Below are positions 35,763 through 46,997 of a stretch of DNA of 64,000 bases, in pieces. The stretch lies in contig CP038121.1 in the NCBI GenBank assembly GCA_004519485.1, positions 1-64,000 on the forward strand, in the 5' to 3' direction. This DNA is from Nannochloropsis oceanica (lineage: Eukaryota; Sar; Eustigmatophyceae; Eustigmatales; Monodopsidaceae). Position numbers and translations under genes: made by a program. The notes beneath the pieces were generated by a model that saw nothing but the letters and a program-made list of their open reading frames with translations, did no database searches and was not told the DNA's origin. The stretch's first letter is position 1, and each line of letters starts with the position of its first letter.

Positions 35763-36991
35763 CTACATATACACATGCTCCATCAGATCCCGAAACAAAT
35801 CGCGATTTAGGTGCGTCACCGCCATCTTCAACACCTTCCCTCCCACCGCTTTTCCCTTCTCTTTCTCCCTTTTCTCCCCAGCCCCCTGCACTTTCTTTGC
35901 CCAGCTCTTCCCAAATGAAACGCGCACAAATTCCAACCTCTCTGCTGCTCCCGCTGCTGCCCCTCCACTGCCTGCTGCCTCCTTCGCTCGTTCCTTCTTT
36001 TCCTCCTGCACCAACTCCAAACGTGCTCTTTTCATCCCTCGCCCCTCTCCTTTTTTCCCTCCCTCCTTCTCTCCCTCCTTCCCTGCAGCTGCTGAGGGCG
36101 GCACAAAGATGCAAGAAGGAGTGTGGGGGGTGAGAGGAGAGGAAAGGGGAGAGGAGGATGAAGAAGAAGAAGAAGAAGAAGAAGAAGAAGAAGAAGAAGA
36201 AGAAGAAGAAGAAGAAGAAGAAGAAGAAGAAGAAGAAGAAGAAGAAGAAGAAGAAGAAGAAGAAGAAGAAGAAGAAGAAGGAAATAGCGTTGCAGAGCAT
36301 GAAGGGGAGGAGGAGGAGAAGCCATAAGGAGAGGAGGACCGTCCTCCCACTCTCCCTCCTCCTCCACCACCACCACCTCCTCCTCCTCCTCCACCTCCTC
36401 CCTCACTACTCGGAGCACACGACGAGGAAGGGCGAGATGAAGATAGGAGAGAGGAAGAAGTGTGTTCGTGGAGAAGACGAAGCTTCTGGAGGAGAATTCG
36501 AAGGAGGTAGGTGGTTTGGGAGGGCGCGAGGGGGAGGAGGATGCCGCCGAAGAGCCGAGTGTCGAGCTGTAGAGGGAATAGAGGGAAAAAGGGGAGGGAG
36601 AAAGGGAGGGAGGAGGGAGAGAGGAGAGTAGATAAGGAGAGGTGCCAAGAGCCTGATGCATTCCGTCCTTTTTGAACCACCCAGGAAAGAGGAAGAGAGG
36701 GAAAGAATGAGGGAGGAAAAGAGGGAGGAAGGAAAAGAGGGAGGGAGGAAGGGAGGAATGGACTGCTCAAACGAATCTCGTACCTCATCCCCATTGGCCA
36801 GGCCGAGGTATTGGTATACGCGAAGAAGGGAGCTCGCCTCCTCCCTTCCTCCCTTCTTCCTGTCATCGCGCCCGCCACTCTCCTCCCTCTCCCTCTCCTT
36901 CTCGTCCGGCTGCGGGGACTGCGGAGGGCTGAGCAGGTTGCCGTGGCGGCAGCGGGAAATAGAGGGCGAGGAAGACGGAAAGAAAGAGGAT

Positions 36992-37025
<34 letters not shown>

Positions 37026-37087
37026 GGGAAGGGGAGCAGACGGCACTCAGGGTTGGACAACTTCGTTTCCGTGGGTGTTTGACCTTA

Positions 37088-37125
<38 letters not shown>

Positions 37126-39290
37126 ACAGATGCTACTGCTCCTGCAGCCACTACATGCATCACCATCAACGTCCTCGCGGCCACTCTCCCCACCATCAGT
37201 ATTGCTGCTGTTACTGCTAACGATAAGAGGGGCTGTGTGATAGCTGCTGCTGCTGCTGTTGCTCTTGCTGGCGCTGGAGATGGTGCTGTTAGTGCTGGTA
37301 GTGCTGGGCGGAGCAGAGGAAGGACCAGGACTATTAGAGCTGCTGCAGCTGCTGCTGCTATTGTTGTTGCTGCTGCAGCTGTTGCTGCTGCTGTTGTTGC
37401 TGTTGTTGTTAATGTTGCTGCTGCTGCTGCTGCTGCTGGTGGTGGTGCTGCTGCTGCTGTTGGTGCTGCTGCTGACGGTGGTTCGGTCTCGGGTGGAAAA
37501 GAAAAGAGAGACCTCTGCATGTAGGATTTCACTGGTAGAAGCGAAGGCAGGGAGGGAAGAAGGGGGGAAAGGAGGAAAGGAGGGAGGATGAGAGGAATAT
37601 TGCAAGGAAGCAGGAGAGAGGGAGGGAGGGAGGAAGGGGGGAAAGAGAGGAGGGACGCACCGGACACGAGGGGCGAGCTCATCGTGGACGAAGGAGGGTG
37701 AGAGAGAGTGGAGGGCGCGCAGGGCATCGCTGATCAGTTGATGAAGGGAGGAGGTCGAGGAGGAGGAGGAGGAGGAGGAGGAGGAGGAGGAGGAGGAGGA
37801 GGACGAGGGGGAGGAGGAGGGAGGACGGGAAGAGGACTTAATGTCCTCGTGTCCTTCTTCTTCTTCTTCATTTCCTCCTGCTTGTTTTGCTTCCTCTGCT
37901 CCTTTCGAGGAGGCGGCCAAGGCTTGGGCGATGAGAACGAGAAGAGCCTGTCAGTTAGATGGACGGAGGACCATATCATGTGGTGTAATGATGACGATAA
38001 ATGTTAGTTCCTCCTTTCCCATCTAAATCACCCCCCCTCTCTCTTTTCCCCTCCTTCCCCCCTTTCCTCCCTCCTCACCCCCCATCCGTACCTCGATAAT
38101 CTCCGCCTTTACCGGCCGCACCACCTTCTCCCAAAAACAGGTGCGGCCCACACAAGGCAATCTGGGGAGGCGACAGGCAGGGATAAAGTATCGCTCCTGG
38201 AGGAGAGGGAAGGGGTGAGGACGAGAAGTTGTTGCGGTATCCGAAAGGTAGAAATGGAGGGGGAAACAAAGGGAGGGAGGGAGGGAGGGAGGGAGGGAGG
38301 GAGGAACCCACAAGGTAGTTGAAGGGGCGGACGAGTTCTGAGAGAAGGTAGGCATGCTGGGCTTGCCGGGCAACCAGCTCCTGAAGGAGGAGGGAGGGAG
38401 GGAGGGAGGGGTGGAAGGAGGGAGCGACGTGGAGGGAGAGGAAAGAGGACACGGTCTCGCCGAACTTGGAGTAGAGGAAGGCGGAGTGGTTGTTGGGGCC
38501 GCGCTGCGTGCACATTTCATAGCAGAGTCTGAGAAAAGGCGATAGAGGGAGGGAGGGAGGGAAGAAAGGGGGGGCATAAAGGGGCGAGGCGTCCCGGTGG
38601 CATTATCTGGGGAACTAACTGACAAACCATGGCATGACCTCTTTCTCCCACATGCCCTCCGGTCACACCCTAGTCTTCCCTCTCTCCGTCCCTCCTGCCA
38701 CGTACGTGTAGGCCCGCATGATGCCGGTTTTCTCCTCTTGCCGCACCTGCCGAGGCAACGGGCCGCCCACCAGGGCATGGAAGCACGGGTGCAGCCACAC
38801 ACGGTGGATGACCTCCTGTAATGCCCGCACATGTGAAGCGGCGAGAAAGGGATGGAGGGGGGGGGAAGGAAAGGTCAGCGAGGTGGAGTAAGATGATGAA
38901 AGTAAGTGTCGAAAGCTTGGTGATTCCAGGCCTGAAGCAGGAAAGCAACTAGACGCCACGGACTCATTTTTGTTAGGTAGGGAGGAAGTATGGGAAGGGA
39001 AGAAGAAAGCGGGCAAAAGGAAATAGCTCGATACGGATGCAGGTTCGCTCGTTTGCACAACCTCGTCTTCCTCATCTTTGTTTTCCTCCTTCTTTCATTC
39101 CCCTTTCAAGATATGTACGTACCCAGCAGCCGGTCGAGCCCAGGAGACGCGGCAGCATGTAGTTGGGGGGAGACGGGACCAGAGCATGGGGGTCAGGAGG
39201 AGCCGGGGCAAAGTAGGAAACGGGAGATGCTGCTATAGTTGGCAGGGCAGGTAGAGGTGCTGGTACTTCCGGTGGCTGAGGTGGCTGCAT
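35763..39290 (-). CDS. Cullin N-terminal-domain protein B (796 aa, 8 exons)
   Basis: Model (minus strand) exons: 39123-39290, 38706-38815, 38429-38528, 38312-38380, 38092-38196, 37661-37947, 36784-37531, 35763-36566; every junction keeps phase. After a Pro-rich start (MQPPQPPEVPAPLPALP), exons 2-6 give cullin-type words: AYTLCYEMCTQRGPNNHS, LSELVRPFNYLERYFI, LPCVGRTCFWEKVVRPVKAE then IIEALLVLIAQ. They align exon by exon with protein A. Exon 7 is a long Ser/Asn/Thr low-complexity insert. Exon 8 starts LFGGILLPLAPSQTTYLL (protein A: SSGVLPLGPSQVSMVYRY) and holds a ~40-Ser run from a pure trinucleotide repeat. The C-terminus (VLKMAVTHLNRDLFRDLMEH) again parallels protein A. No cullin C-terminal domain is seen. 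Family call is from remembered motifs. Confidence 0.62.
36158..36285. repeat. Pure GAA/TTC trinucleotide tract inside a coding exon
   Basis: About 41 uninterrupted GAA (plus strand) units. On the coding minus strand they are TCT/TTC/CTT depending on frame; in the frame of cullin-like protein B they encode a Ser run. A homopurine-homopyrimidine tract of this length can form triplex DNA and is likely to vary in length. Confidence 0.93.
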
Positions 39291-40369
39291 GGTTTCGTAG
39301 GTGGTACTTTATGTAGAGAGTGTGTAAGGGGGCAAGGGATTGATGGTGTGAGTGGGCGGCTTAAATTTGAAGAGAGCGCAGCACATGAGGCGATGAGAAT
39401 CAGCGCAGCGCCCCGCGGCACATTTCATGACTCTAAGTGCTCAACTTGTGCGTTTGCTCGCTTGTTTCGGCTCGTGATAAGCTTGTATGTGCAGATCATT
39501 CCTTTATGACCTAGGAGCGGACTGTTGCAGGGTCGACCAAGTAAGGGGCCAAGAAAGCCAGCGTGATTATACCGCGCTTCCCGACAACCACAGTCACCTT
39601 CTACTGTTGTATGCATTCACTCTATCTCGTGGGTTGTGTGCGTGGTATTTGTATTTACGTGAAACCCTGAAGTCAGGAGAACGATGCCTCATTTGCTCAG
39701 GTATTCAACTCGGTCGTTCTATTGCGATCGACCAAGCCAGGTGATCGCAAACTCTCCTGCATCAGAAGGCGACATCCTCTTTTCGCATGCGCATGGCCAA
39801 GAGTGCAGGTCACGTCGCGTTATCTAGGCTACCAAGTCCGCAATCTGGTGCAAAAGGCACATTCAGGTCCAAGGCATTTGTTCGCGACTCAGGGCGAGGC
39901 TCGAGGAACGACAGCGTACTGACCTCCCCCACACGCCTTTCTCTTTCCTTGCCGCCATTTGAAATTATTATGCAGCCCCGTTTATCCTACGAACCAGCTG
40001 TGCACGAGATAAATCAATATGATAGGAGGTGGTAAAATTATGCGCTGAAATTTTTGGTCAGAAAGAAATGGAAAAGGGAGGCGTCGTGGTGAAAGAGGGG
40101 ATGGGCCATCGGGCAGGATTAGCACAGAGCCGACTCCTGCGCCTCAGGCACATTTGAGCAATGTAAAATACTGCCTCCTACGACTCTAGGGTCCCAATTA
40201 CAACCATGTTAGATTGGTTGAATAAAGGCTTCTTCAAGATAACGACACTCGCAGACACACAGGCCGCGAAGACAATCTCATTCTTCTTTTTTGCTTGTCA
40301 ATTGCTTGTTGCATTGAAATAATACACACTTCCGCTGATTTCCCCGCTTTTTCCTGTCTTCCCGTAAAC
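39291..40369. other. Spacer upstream of cullin-like protein B
   Basis: About 1.1 kb between the start of cullin-like protein B and the stop of the membrane-protein gene, both on the minus strand. It should contain the promoter of protein B and the 3' end of the membrane-protein transcript. Only short open frames are present. Confidence 0.5.
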
Positions 40370-42274
40370 TCACACACAGCTCCCAGCCACGTAGGATGAA
40401 AATGCGCTCCGCTCACTGCTTCCCATTACGCCTTTTCCCACTGGCGGGGAAGGAGTGAGGGGGGGAGGGAGAGAGCCATCAGGAGAAGGAGAGGTACCAT
40501 CTTCATAAAATGTGGCATCTCCAAATAAGGCACGATTATCATCGTAAACGGTGCGCGCTGAATGCAGACCTTCGTCCCCTTCCTCATCCCCGCCCTCTTT
40601 GTTTGCCGAGGAAGACAGGGAGCACGCAGAGGTGGAGATGGAGGATGATGCGGAGACGTATGGAGGAAGAGTGGATGGAAGGAAGGGCCGGTTATAGGAG
40701 CAAGGATTGCACTGGTACTGGTAGCGCCACTTGGTCAGGGCCTCGAGCTCGATGAGCGCCTAAAGAAGGAAAGGAGGGAGGGAGGGGATGAAGGAAAGCA
40801 AAGAGGGTGTGACAAGGATGAGGAAGTGGCCTGTGTTGGACATACAGACCCTTAGCCTGCCCTTCCTTTGCCTACATCATCAGCCATGGTGCAAGCTAGC
40901 TATCATCCCTTTTAACGTTCCCTCAATCCACCGGCCCGCGCGCCTTTCCTCCTCCCCGCTCCCTCCCCCCCCCCCCCCTCACTGACCTGGACCATGGACA
41001 CCCCCAGGACGGCGTACACGACGGCCATGACACTTGTGTTGGTCATGCGAGCACTTGTGCAGGCCTAGGAGGGAAGGCATAAAAAGGGAGGGTATGGGTG
41101 TAGGGAGGGAAATGTAGGAAATGCAGAAGGAAAGAGCAAGATCGTGAGTGAAAGAATACGGCGTCATTCGGTCTAGCCACCCTTCCCCTCCCTCCCCTCC
41201 CTCACCCTTTCCTACCTTGAACGCACTCCCCTCCTCCACCTCCTCCTCGATTTTTCCATTTAAGTGGCAGTATGTTCGCAGGGTGACGACGCGCGAGACC
41301 AAGGCTGGCACAGCCAACGCGAGGCAGAGGAGGGCGAAGAGACGCAGGCGTACCACGCGCCGCCAGAAGGGAAGGGGTTGACATTGCTTGCTGATAACGA
41401 AGAAGAGAGGGATCGAGAACAGATTTAAGGGGAGATTAGTAAATGGGTCGAGACCCCCCCTCTTCCCCTTCGTCTTATTTCAATAAACGGCAATCTCGAA
41501 GGGCCTGATGCATGCCTGCTCCCTCTTTGAGATCCCTCCATCCCCTCCTCCTCCCTCCTCCCCTCTCTACTCCCTCGCCATCTCTCTTCCCTCCCCTCTT
41601 GTCCTTACCGAGTGAAGAACCAGAGCCCTGCCAAGGCATGCAGCGTAAAGGGAAAGAGGTAGAAAAACGAGGAGGGGTCAAAGTCGCTGACGGTGTGCTC
41701 CTTTAAATGAATGGGAAGGGAAGGATGAGAACATGGAGGAGGAAGAAAGGAGGCAGAGAAAGGTGAGGTGCATGGAAGACGAAAATAGGCTTTAGAATCA
41801 GGTCAGTACAATATTCAAGCCTCGATTTTCAAAATCTGACGCAAAGGTGGTTCAGTCTGCGTATCTCCTTTTACTTCCTTGCTGCGCCGCCTCACTACCC
41901 CCTCCTCTTGCCACTCTTCCCTGCACTTACAGTCCCCGAGCGCGCGAGCATTCCAGGTGAGATCCAGGCCCAAATGTCCAGTAGCAAAATACTGGCCGTA
42001 CACAAGCCTATTACCCTGTTGACAGGCAAAAAGAGAGAAAGAAAAATGAGAGGCGCTGATGACAGCCAAGTAAGGGGGGGGGATGTAATGCTACCAACAC
42101 GGACAGTTCCGCTCATTTGTTTTCCTGCTCTCCATTTCACCGAGCTATCCCGTCTTTTCTATGCCCTACTTGTCGTACATGTCTTCTAATTTGATCATTC
42201 TACGCCGCCCACCTATACTTCCTCTTTCCTTACCGCAATAACCGTGTCTCTTCCGTGTCGACCCCAGCCGCCAT
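40370..42274 (-). CDS. Four-span membrane protein, unknown family (286 aa, 6 exons)
   Basis: Model (minus strand) exons: 42234-42274, 41931-42015, 41609-41700, 41216-41390, 40987-41064, 40370-40759; lengths sum to 861 with every phase closing. The protein begins MAAGVDTEETRLLR. It has four hydrophobic spans at about residues 15-37 (VIGLCTASILLLDIWAWI), 54-72 (FFYLFPFTLHALAGLWFF), 88-110 (LRLFALLCLALAVPALV) and 142-160 (SVMAVVYAVLGVSMV). A 125-residue hydrophilic tail rich in Ser, Asp and Glu follows. Loops contain Cys residues (TYCHLNG; QCNPCSYNRP). An in-frame ATG at 42328 would add 18 residues. I do not recognise the family. Confidence 0.72.
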
Positions 42275-44480
42275 TGGCGAGAGCTTCCGCTGCCGCAGAG
42301 GCGCCCGAGAGGGGGAACAAAGATCCATATACCTGTGAGTGGGGGCAAGATTTAGATAGGCCGTGAATCCCCTGCGTGACTATTTTGTGTGACAGCAAGG
42401 CCGGGCGCAGAGGTGTGGGCGTGTGGATGCCCAAATCAGATTGCCCCATTCAGGGCGAGCAATCTAATCATTTGATCAAATACCCAGGCGCGACTTATAG
42501 GTGATTCAGTCGATCGCTTAGGTGTAGGAGTGAATACTCGCCCACATCCACAACACCATACCATCACTCCTAAGCAAGGCGAGCAACCAGTCTCCAGTCT
42601 GCGCATGCTTGCTAAGTGGAGCTTGGGACGCAGCCTACACCTAACAGCAGCCCCTTGGCTGGCAGGCTCATATGAAGGACTGTTATATTGGTTGTGCAGT
42701 TTGTGGTGCATAGTATAGGTGCGTTCTGGGGTCATTGTGCTGTTGTTGCAATAAATTCAAATAATCGCAGCAAAACTGGTATATGGGCGAGCCGTTACCA
42801 TGGTGTTCGCCGGCGGCCAAAAGGTCGTACTCGGCTCCTGTTTGTGCGCTCTTTGAATGTTTGTTGATTTCAAAGAATTTGAATAGCTCCCTGTCCATAA
42901 TATTCTGCTTGGACACACTTTAATTCTGCCATGGCTAAAAGCCGAAGGTAGATTACCCGTCACCGTGCAGTGTTGCATACCATCGCGCCTTTACGTGCCT
43001 CCTCCACATGGCACTTTTTTGTGAATGTCGATGAAACACAAATGTAGATATCTAGAAATAAATGAATAGTAAGCGAATTTCAAATTTTGCGAGGTTGAAA
43101 GATGCGTCATCCACTGCAGCCGTTAGGCTGTAGACAGGGGAAGATGGAGAGTAAGCAGCGTCTTGGGCTGGCGTGTGGCGTGTGGCGTGGTGTGGTGGCG
43201 TGTGGCGTGTGTGGCGTATCCGAGGGAGTATAGTTCTTTTTTTCTGCCGTTCCTACACTCCTATAGAACTATCGCATGCAATCTGACGTTCTCTAGGACT
43301 TGCATACGAGGGGGAGCCTTCCAACAATAAATTGTTGCATATTCACCCCTTATTTTTGTCCGAGTTTTACTGGCGACTTTGACAGGTTTTTTGTGACCAG
43401 GCAAAGTCCCCGAACGGCACCAGGAGAAGAAGTTAGAGGGGGAGGTGGGAGAATACTGAGGACTCGTGGGAGTAATGGCTTGTATTGTTTGTGTGTGCGT
43501 TTGAGGTGGGAGAAATTGAGCGACATGGAAGCCTGTGCAATGATGCGGGGAGGGGTTAAATGGAAAAAGGGAGAGGTCCAATGAACAAGGCTGTTGGGAA
43601 ATGGCAATTGATTCGATGACATCTTGACGGAAGACATATAGAAATAGATTAGGAAAGAAAGGGTGTGAAGAAGTTAGGAACAAATGACGACGACGGTAGC
43701 AAAGCCCCAGACATGGGCGATTCAAATCGATTGATAAAGAATTGCAAAGATGAAGAACCAAAAGGGAAAAAACAGCCTTGAGGCAGTCGTATCTCGATTG
43801 GAGTTATTCGTTTTCTCTTATTTCCATGTTTATGGTTGACGATTCGAAGCCTATTCCATCCGCTATAAAAACACCAAGCCGTGTGAAGTTCCCAGGTACG
43901 TAAAAGCGCAATTGAAGGAATACAACGCCATCTTAAATTGCCCCGACGCTTTACGCCCCTGAATTTATTTCCGCACCACCTTTCGGTGTGCCTCGGTCGT
44001 AGTGTAGGCGATATTGCTGGCTTTTACGGTTGTGATTTTACTTTTCCGGTGAGAACATAACTGCTGTTGAATTTACCATCTTCCTATTCTCTTTCAAACT
44101 TCTACTAAATCTCCCCATTATTGCATCCATCATTTGGAATTCCGCTTCTCATCATTCCTTTTTTTCTTCATATCATTGTTAAACAGCTCTTTAGTTCTTC
44201 TCCTTGGTCCTTTAGCTACAAAACAAAAAAATAAAAATTAGGTTTTTTAAAAAAACAAGGAAATTTTCTGTCTCACTCTCTTCCATCAACCATTGCTTCG
44301 GCGTCCTTGGCCCCCAGACTAGTTTGTGAACTATCAAATAGAAATAGAATGATTCCACAAAATTTACATCCTATCTTTCGGAAACAGTTATGCGTTCGCA
44401 TATTTTTTTTTTTCATGCGTCATGAAGCACCCGACCGACCCGGAGGAGCTTTGCCTCGGCGTGGCGAAATAGGTCGTGGC
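42275..44480. other. Long intergenic region between diverging genes
   Basis: About 2.2 kb between the start of the membrane-protein gene (-) and the zinc-knuckle gene (+). It is AT-richer than average. A small minisatellite of GTGTGGC-type units lies at about 43169-43216 and short A/T runs lie near 44220-44260. The longest open frames (for example a 166-codon minus-strand frame at 43261-43761) have no recognisable content. The region should hold two promoters. Confidence 0.5.
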
Positions 44481-46063
44481 ATGCATGCTGATCAGGCCTC
44501 CCTAGACGGCCATTCGCTCCTCAAAAGACATAAGATACAACTGGAGGGATCTGTCGTCGTCTCATGCGCAGTAGTGACCGTGGTAATATTTTATGGTCAC
44601 GCCGTCTCTGGTCGGGTTTGACTCCTTCCTGTTCTGCTTGACTCAAAGCTGATGCGCACCTTGGCAACCTCACACCATGTACCCTTTGCCCCCCCCTCCA
44701 TCTCCTTTTTCCCCATAGACAAGAAGCTTTCAATTAAGCGCGCCACGAGAAGCAGGTATGGACGAACCGACTGTATGGACCAGAAGCAGAAGCAGCGGGG
44801 GAGGCCAGGGAAGAGGGCACTCAGAAGGAGACAGCAACGATTGGGGTAAGATGGAGGGACGATAAGACGTCAAAGACGGGGAAGGCGTGATCGAAAAAGT
44901 AGAGAGGATTGAGAGAGCCTTTTTGATGGAGAGTGCGAGAGAAGCGGGGAAGTAGTGGACTGGCGCTGTATTGTGGGGTTGTGTATCGCCCCTCTGTCTG
45001 CCACTCTATGTACACGTGTCGGAGTACGGCCATCTCGCACCACCATCACCTATGCTGCACGACTGCTCGCATTAATTGTAACCTTTCGTTCATATTGTCC
45101 ATGAGATCATCACCTGTCTCATCCCTCCTCCCTCTTTCCTTCCCCTCCTTTCTCAGCCATTGCCACTGCTGGTCCTTTCCAAGAGCGCGTTCTCATTCCC
45201 CGCGTCTGGCACTCCGCCGAAGCCAAGCCCGACAATGACAGCGACGGGGAGGAGGACAGACACAGCGTGAGCAACAGCAACAGTGGTAGCAAAAGTGAGT
45301 GGAGGAAGGGAGTTTGAGGGAAGGAGGGGGAAGAAGGGTCTGTGGCATCTGATCTGTGTTACTTATCTGGCACCTTGTCGCTTTCCATCCACTCATTTTC
45401 TCCTGCCCTCCTTCCACCCCAGGCAAAGGCGGAGACCGTCGGGGCGGCTACAAATGCGGCCGGTGCGGGCAGCCAAAAAAGGGTCACACGTGCACCAACA
45501 AACCGAGATTGCGCACGGCCTGTACGTGTTGAAGAGGGAGGGGGAGGAGGGAATGGGGACGAGGGGGATCAACAAGGGAGGGATGGTAGGTAGGACTGAA
45601 TAGGGCAGAGTCTCGCTACAGATATCTTCTGTATATATCTCATGATCAAGTCTCTCGGAGTCTGTTTCGATCGTCACTAATTTTCACCCTCCTCTGCCAT
45701 CCTCCTTCCCTGCCCTTCCTTCCCTCCCTCCCTCCCTCCCTTCTAGTCGTGGAAACGGCCGAGACGGACGTGCAATCAGAGATGGACCCCACCATGGTCC
45801 TCAGAAATCTTGACACTAAGCTGCAAGGTAGGGAGGGTGGAAGTAGAGGGTGGGATCGGAGGGTAACCGGTAACCGTAACCGCGGGAGGATTGAGTAGAA
45901 CTGGTTTAAACTCCCGGAGTAGAGATTCGACTTAAAATTTAACCCTGTCCTTTCCTTTCTTACTTCCCCCACTTTCCCTCAATGCCCCTCTCTGTTTAGG
46001 CTTCCCAGAAAGCTATGGCTTGACCTTTCGATGGGCCCCCTCCACCGCCTCCCTATACGCTGC

Positions 46064-46123
<60 letters not shown>

Positions 46124-46427
46124 AGGGCACATGGTGACCTCGCCATTGCAGCACTCCCCGCACCAACAACACCAACACCAACACCAACACCAACAGCAGC
46201 ATCCTCTATATGTGCACCAAGTAGGAGTGGGGGCGGAGGAAGCACCGTATTATGCACAGGGGCAGCAGCAGCTTCAGCAGCCTGCAGGGTTAGGTGGAGG
46301 AGGAGTTGAGGGAGGAGGCGGTTACCACGCGTACTATCCGCAAACAGGAGTAGTAGGAGTTGGAGGGGGAGAAGGAGTAGTAGAAAGAGGGGGAGAACAA
46401 AGCGGACAACAACGCCGGTTTTATTGA
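44481..46427 (+). CDS. Zinc-knuckle and poly-Gln protein (about 285 aa, 6 exons; exon 1 provisional)
   Basis: Well-supported exons: 44719-44755, 45157-45294, 45423-45521, 45747-45827, 46000-46427, linked in phase. Exon 4 encodes GYKCGRCGQPKKGHTC, a CCHC-type knuckle (C-x2-C-x6-H-x-C) of a sort found in nucleic-acid-binding proteins. Exon 3 is acidic (AKPDNDSDGEEDRHSVSNSN). The last exon encodes ...GFPESYGLTFRWAPSTASLY, then about 19 Gln from a CAG repeat, His/Gln repeats and a Gly-rich tail. Exon 1 is uncertain: an ATG at 44481 with a donor at 44553 or 44571 would fit phase. A nuclear regulatory or RNA-binding role is an inference from composition. Confidence 0.6.
46064..46120 (+). repeat. 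CAG repeat encoding poly-Gln
   Basis: About 19 consecutive CAG codons in the last exon of the zinc-knuckle gene, followed by a CAACAC/CAACAG-type His/Gln repeat. It is pure enough to be length-variable. Confidence 0.9.
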
Positions 46428-46997
46428 GAACGAAAAAGAAGACATTGTACATAAATGAATGTGTGTGATCGGTACATAGCAAAAAAGAGGGAGACACGTG
46501 TGAGTGAGGAGTGAGTTGGGGGAGTCGGCTGTGTGAACAGACTGACAGAGATGCTGCATCACGTGCTTACAGACCAAAGGCACAATTTTAAAGTATTTCC
46601 AATCTTCATGAAAGAATTAAGACCCGAGTGTGGGTGTGACAGTGGTGCCCGAGAATCGACCCACTGGCCCATTAGCTTCTGATGACATGAGCTCGCTTGC
46701 TTCGGGTGGCCTTGACCCTTTGCTTTTTGTCTGCTTGCTTTTTTCATGCACCAAACGCTTGTCATGCGCACGCAATTACTTTGTCACAGCTTTTTCCTTG
46801 GTCAGGTGATTGTCCGGGCGAAAGGCAAGTGCCAACAGGGGACAGCCAGACTTGGATCGCACCTTGCAGACCTTCCACTTCAGATACACACAGCAAAGGC
46901 TCCTCCGTCTCTCATCCTCTCCTTCACTCCCTTCCGACACACAGCATTTCTCGCATAAGTAGTAAGTAGTACCAGTCTTTGTTGGTACCTGCCCAAT
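46428..46997. other. Intergenic gap
   Basis: These 570 bases separate the zinc-knuckle gene from the CHI-like gene, both on the plus strand. No coding signal or strong repeat is seen. It probably holds the CHI-like gene's promoter. Confidence 0.5.
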
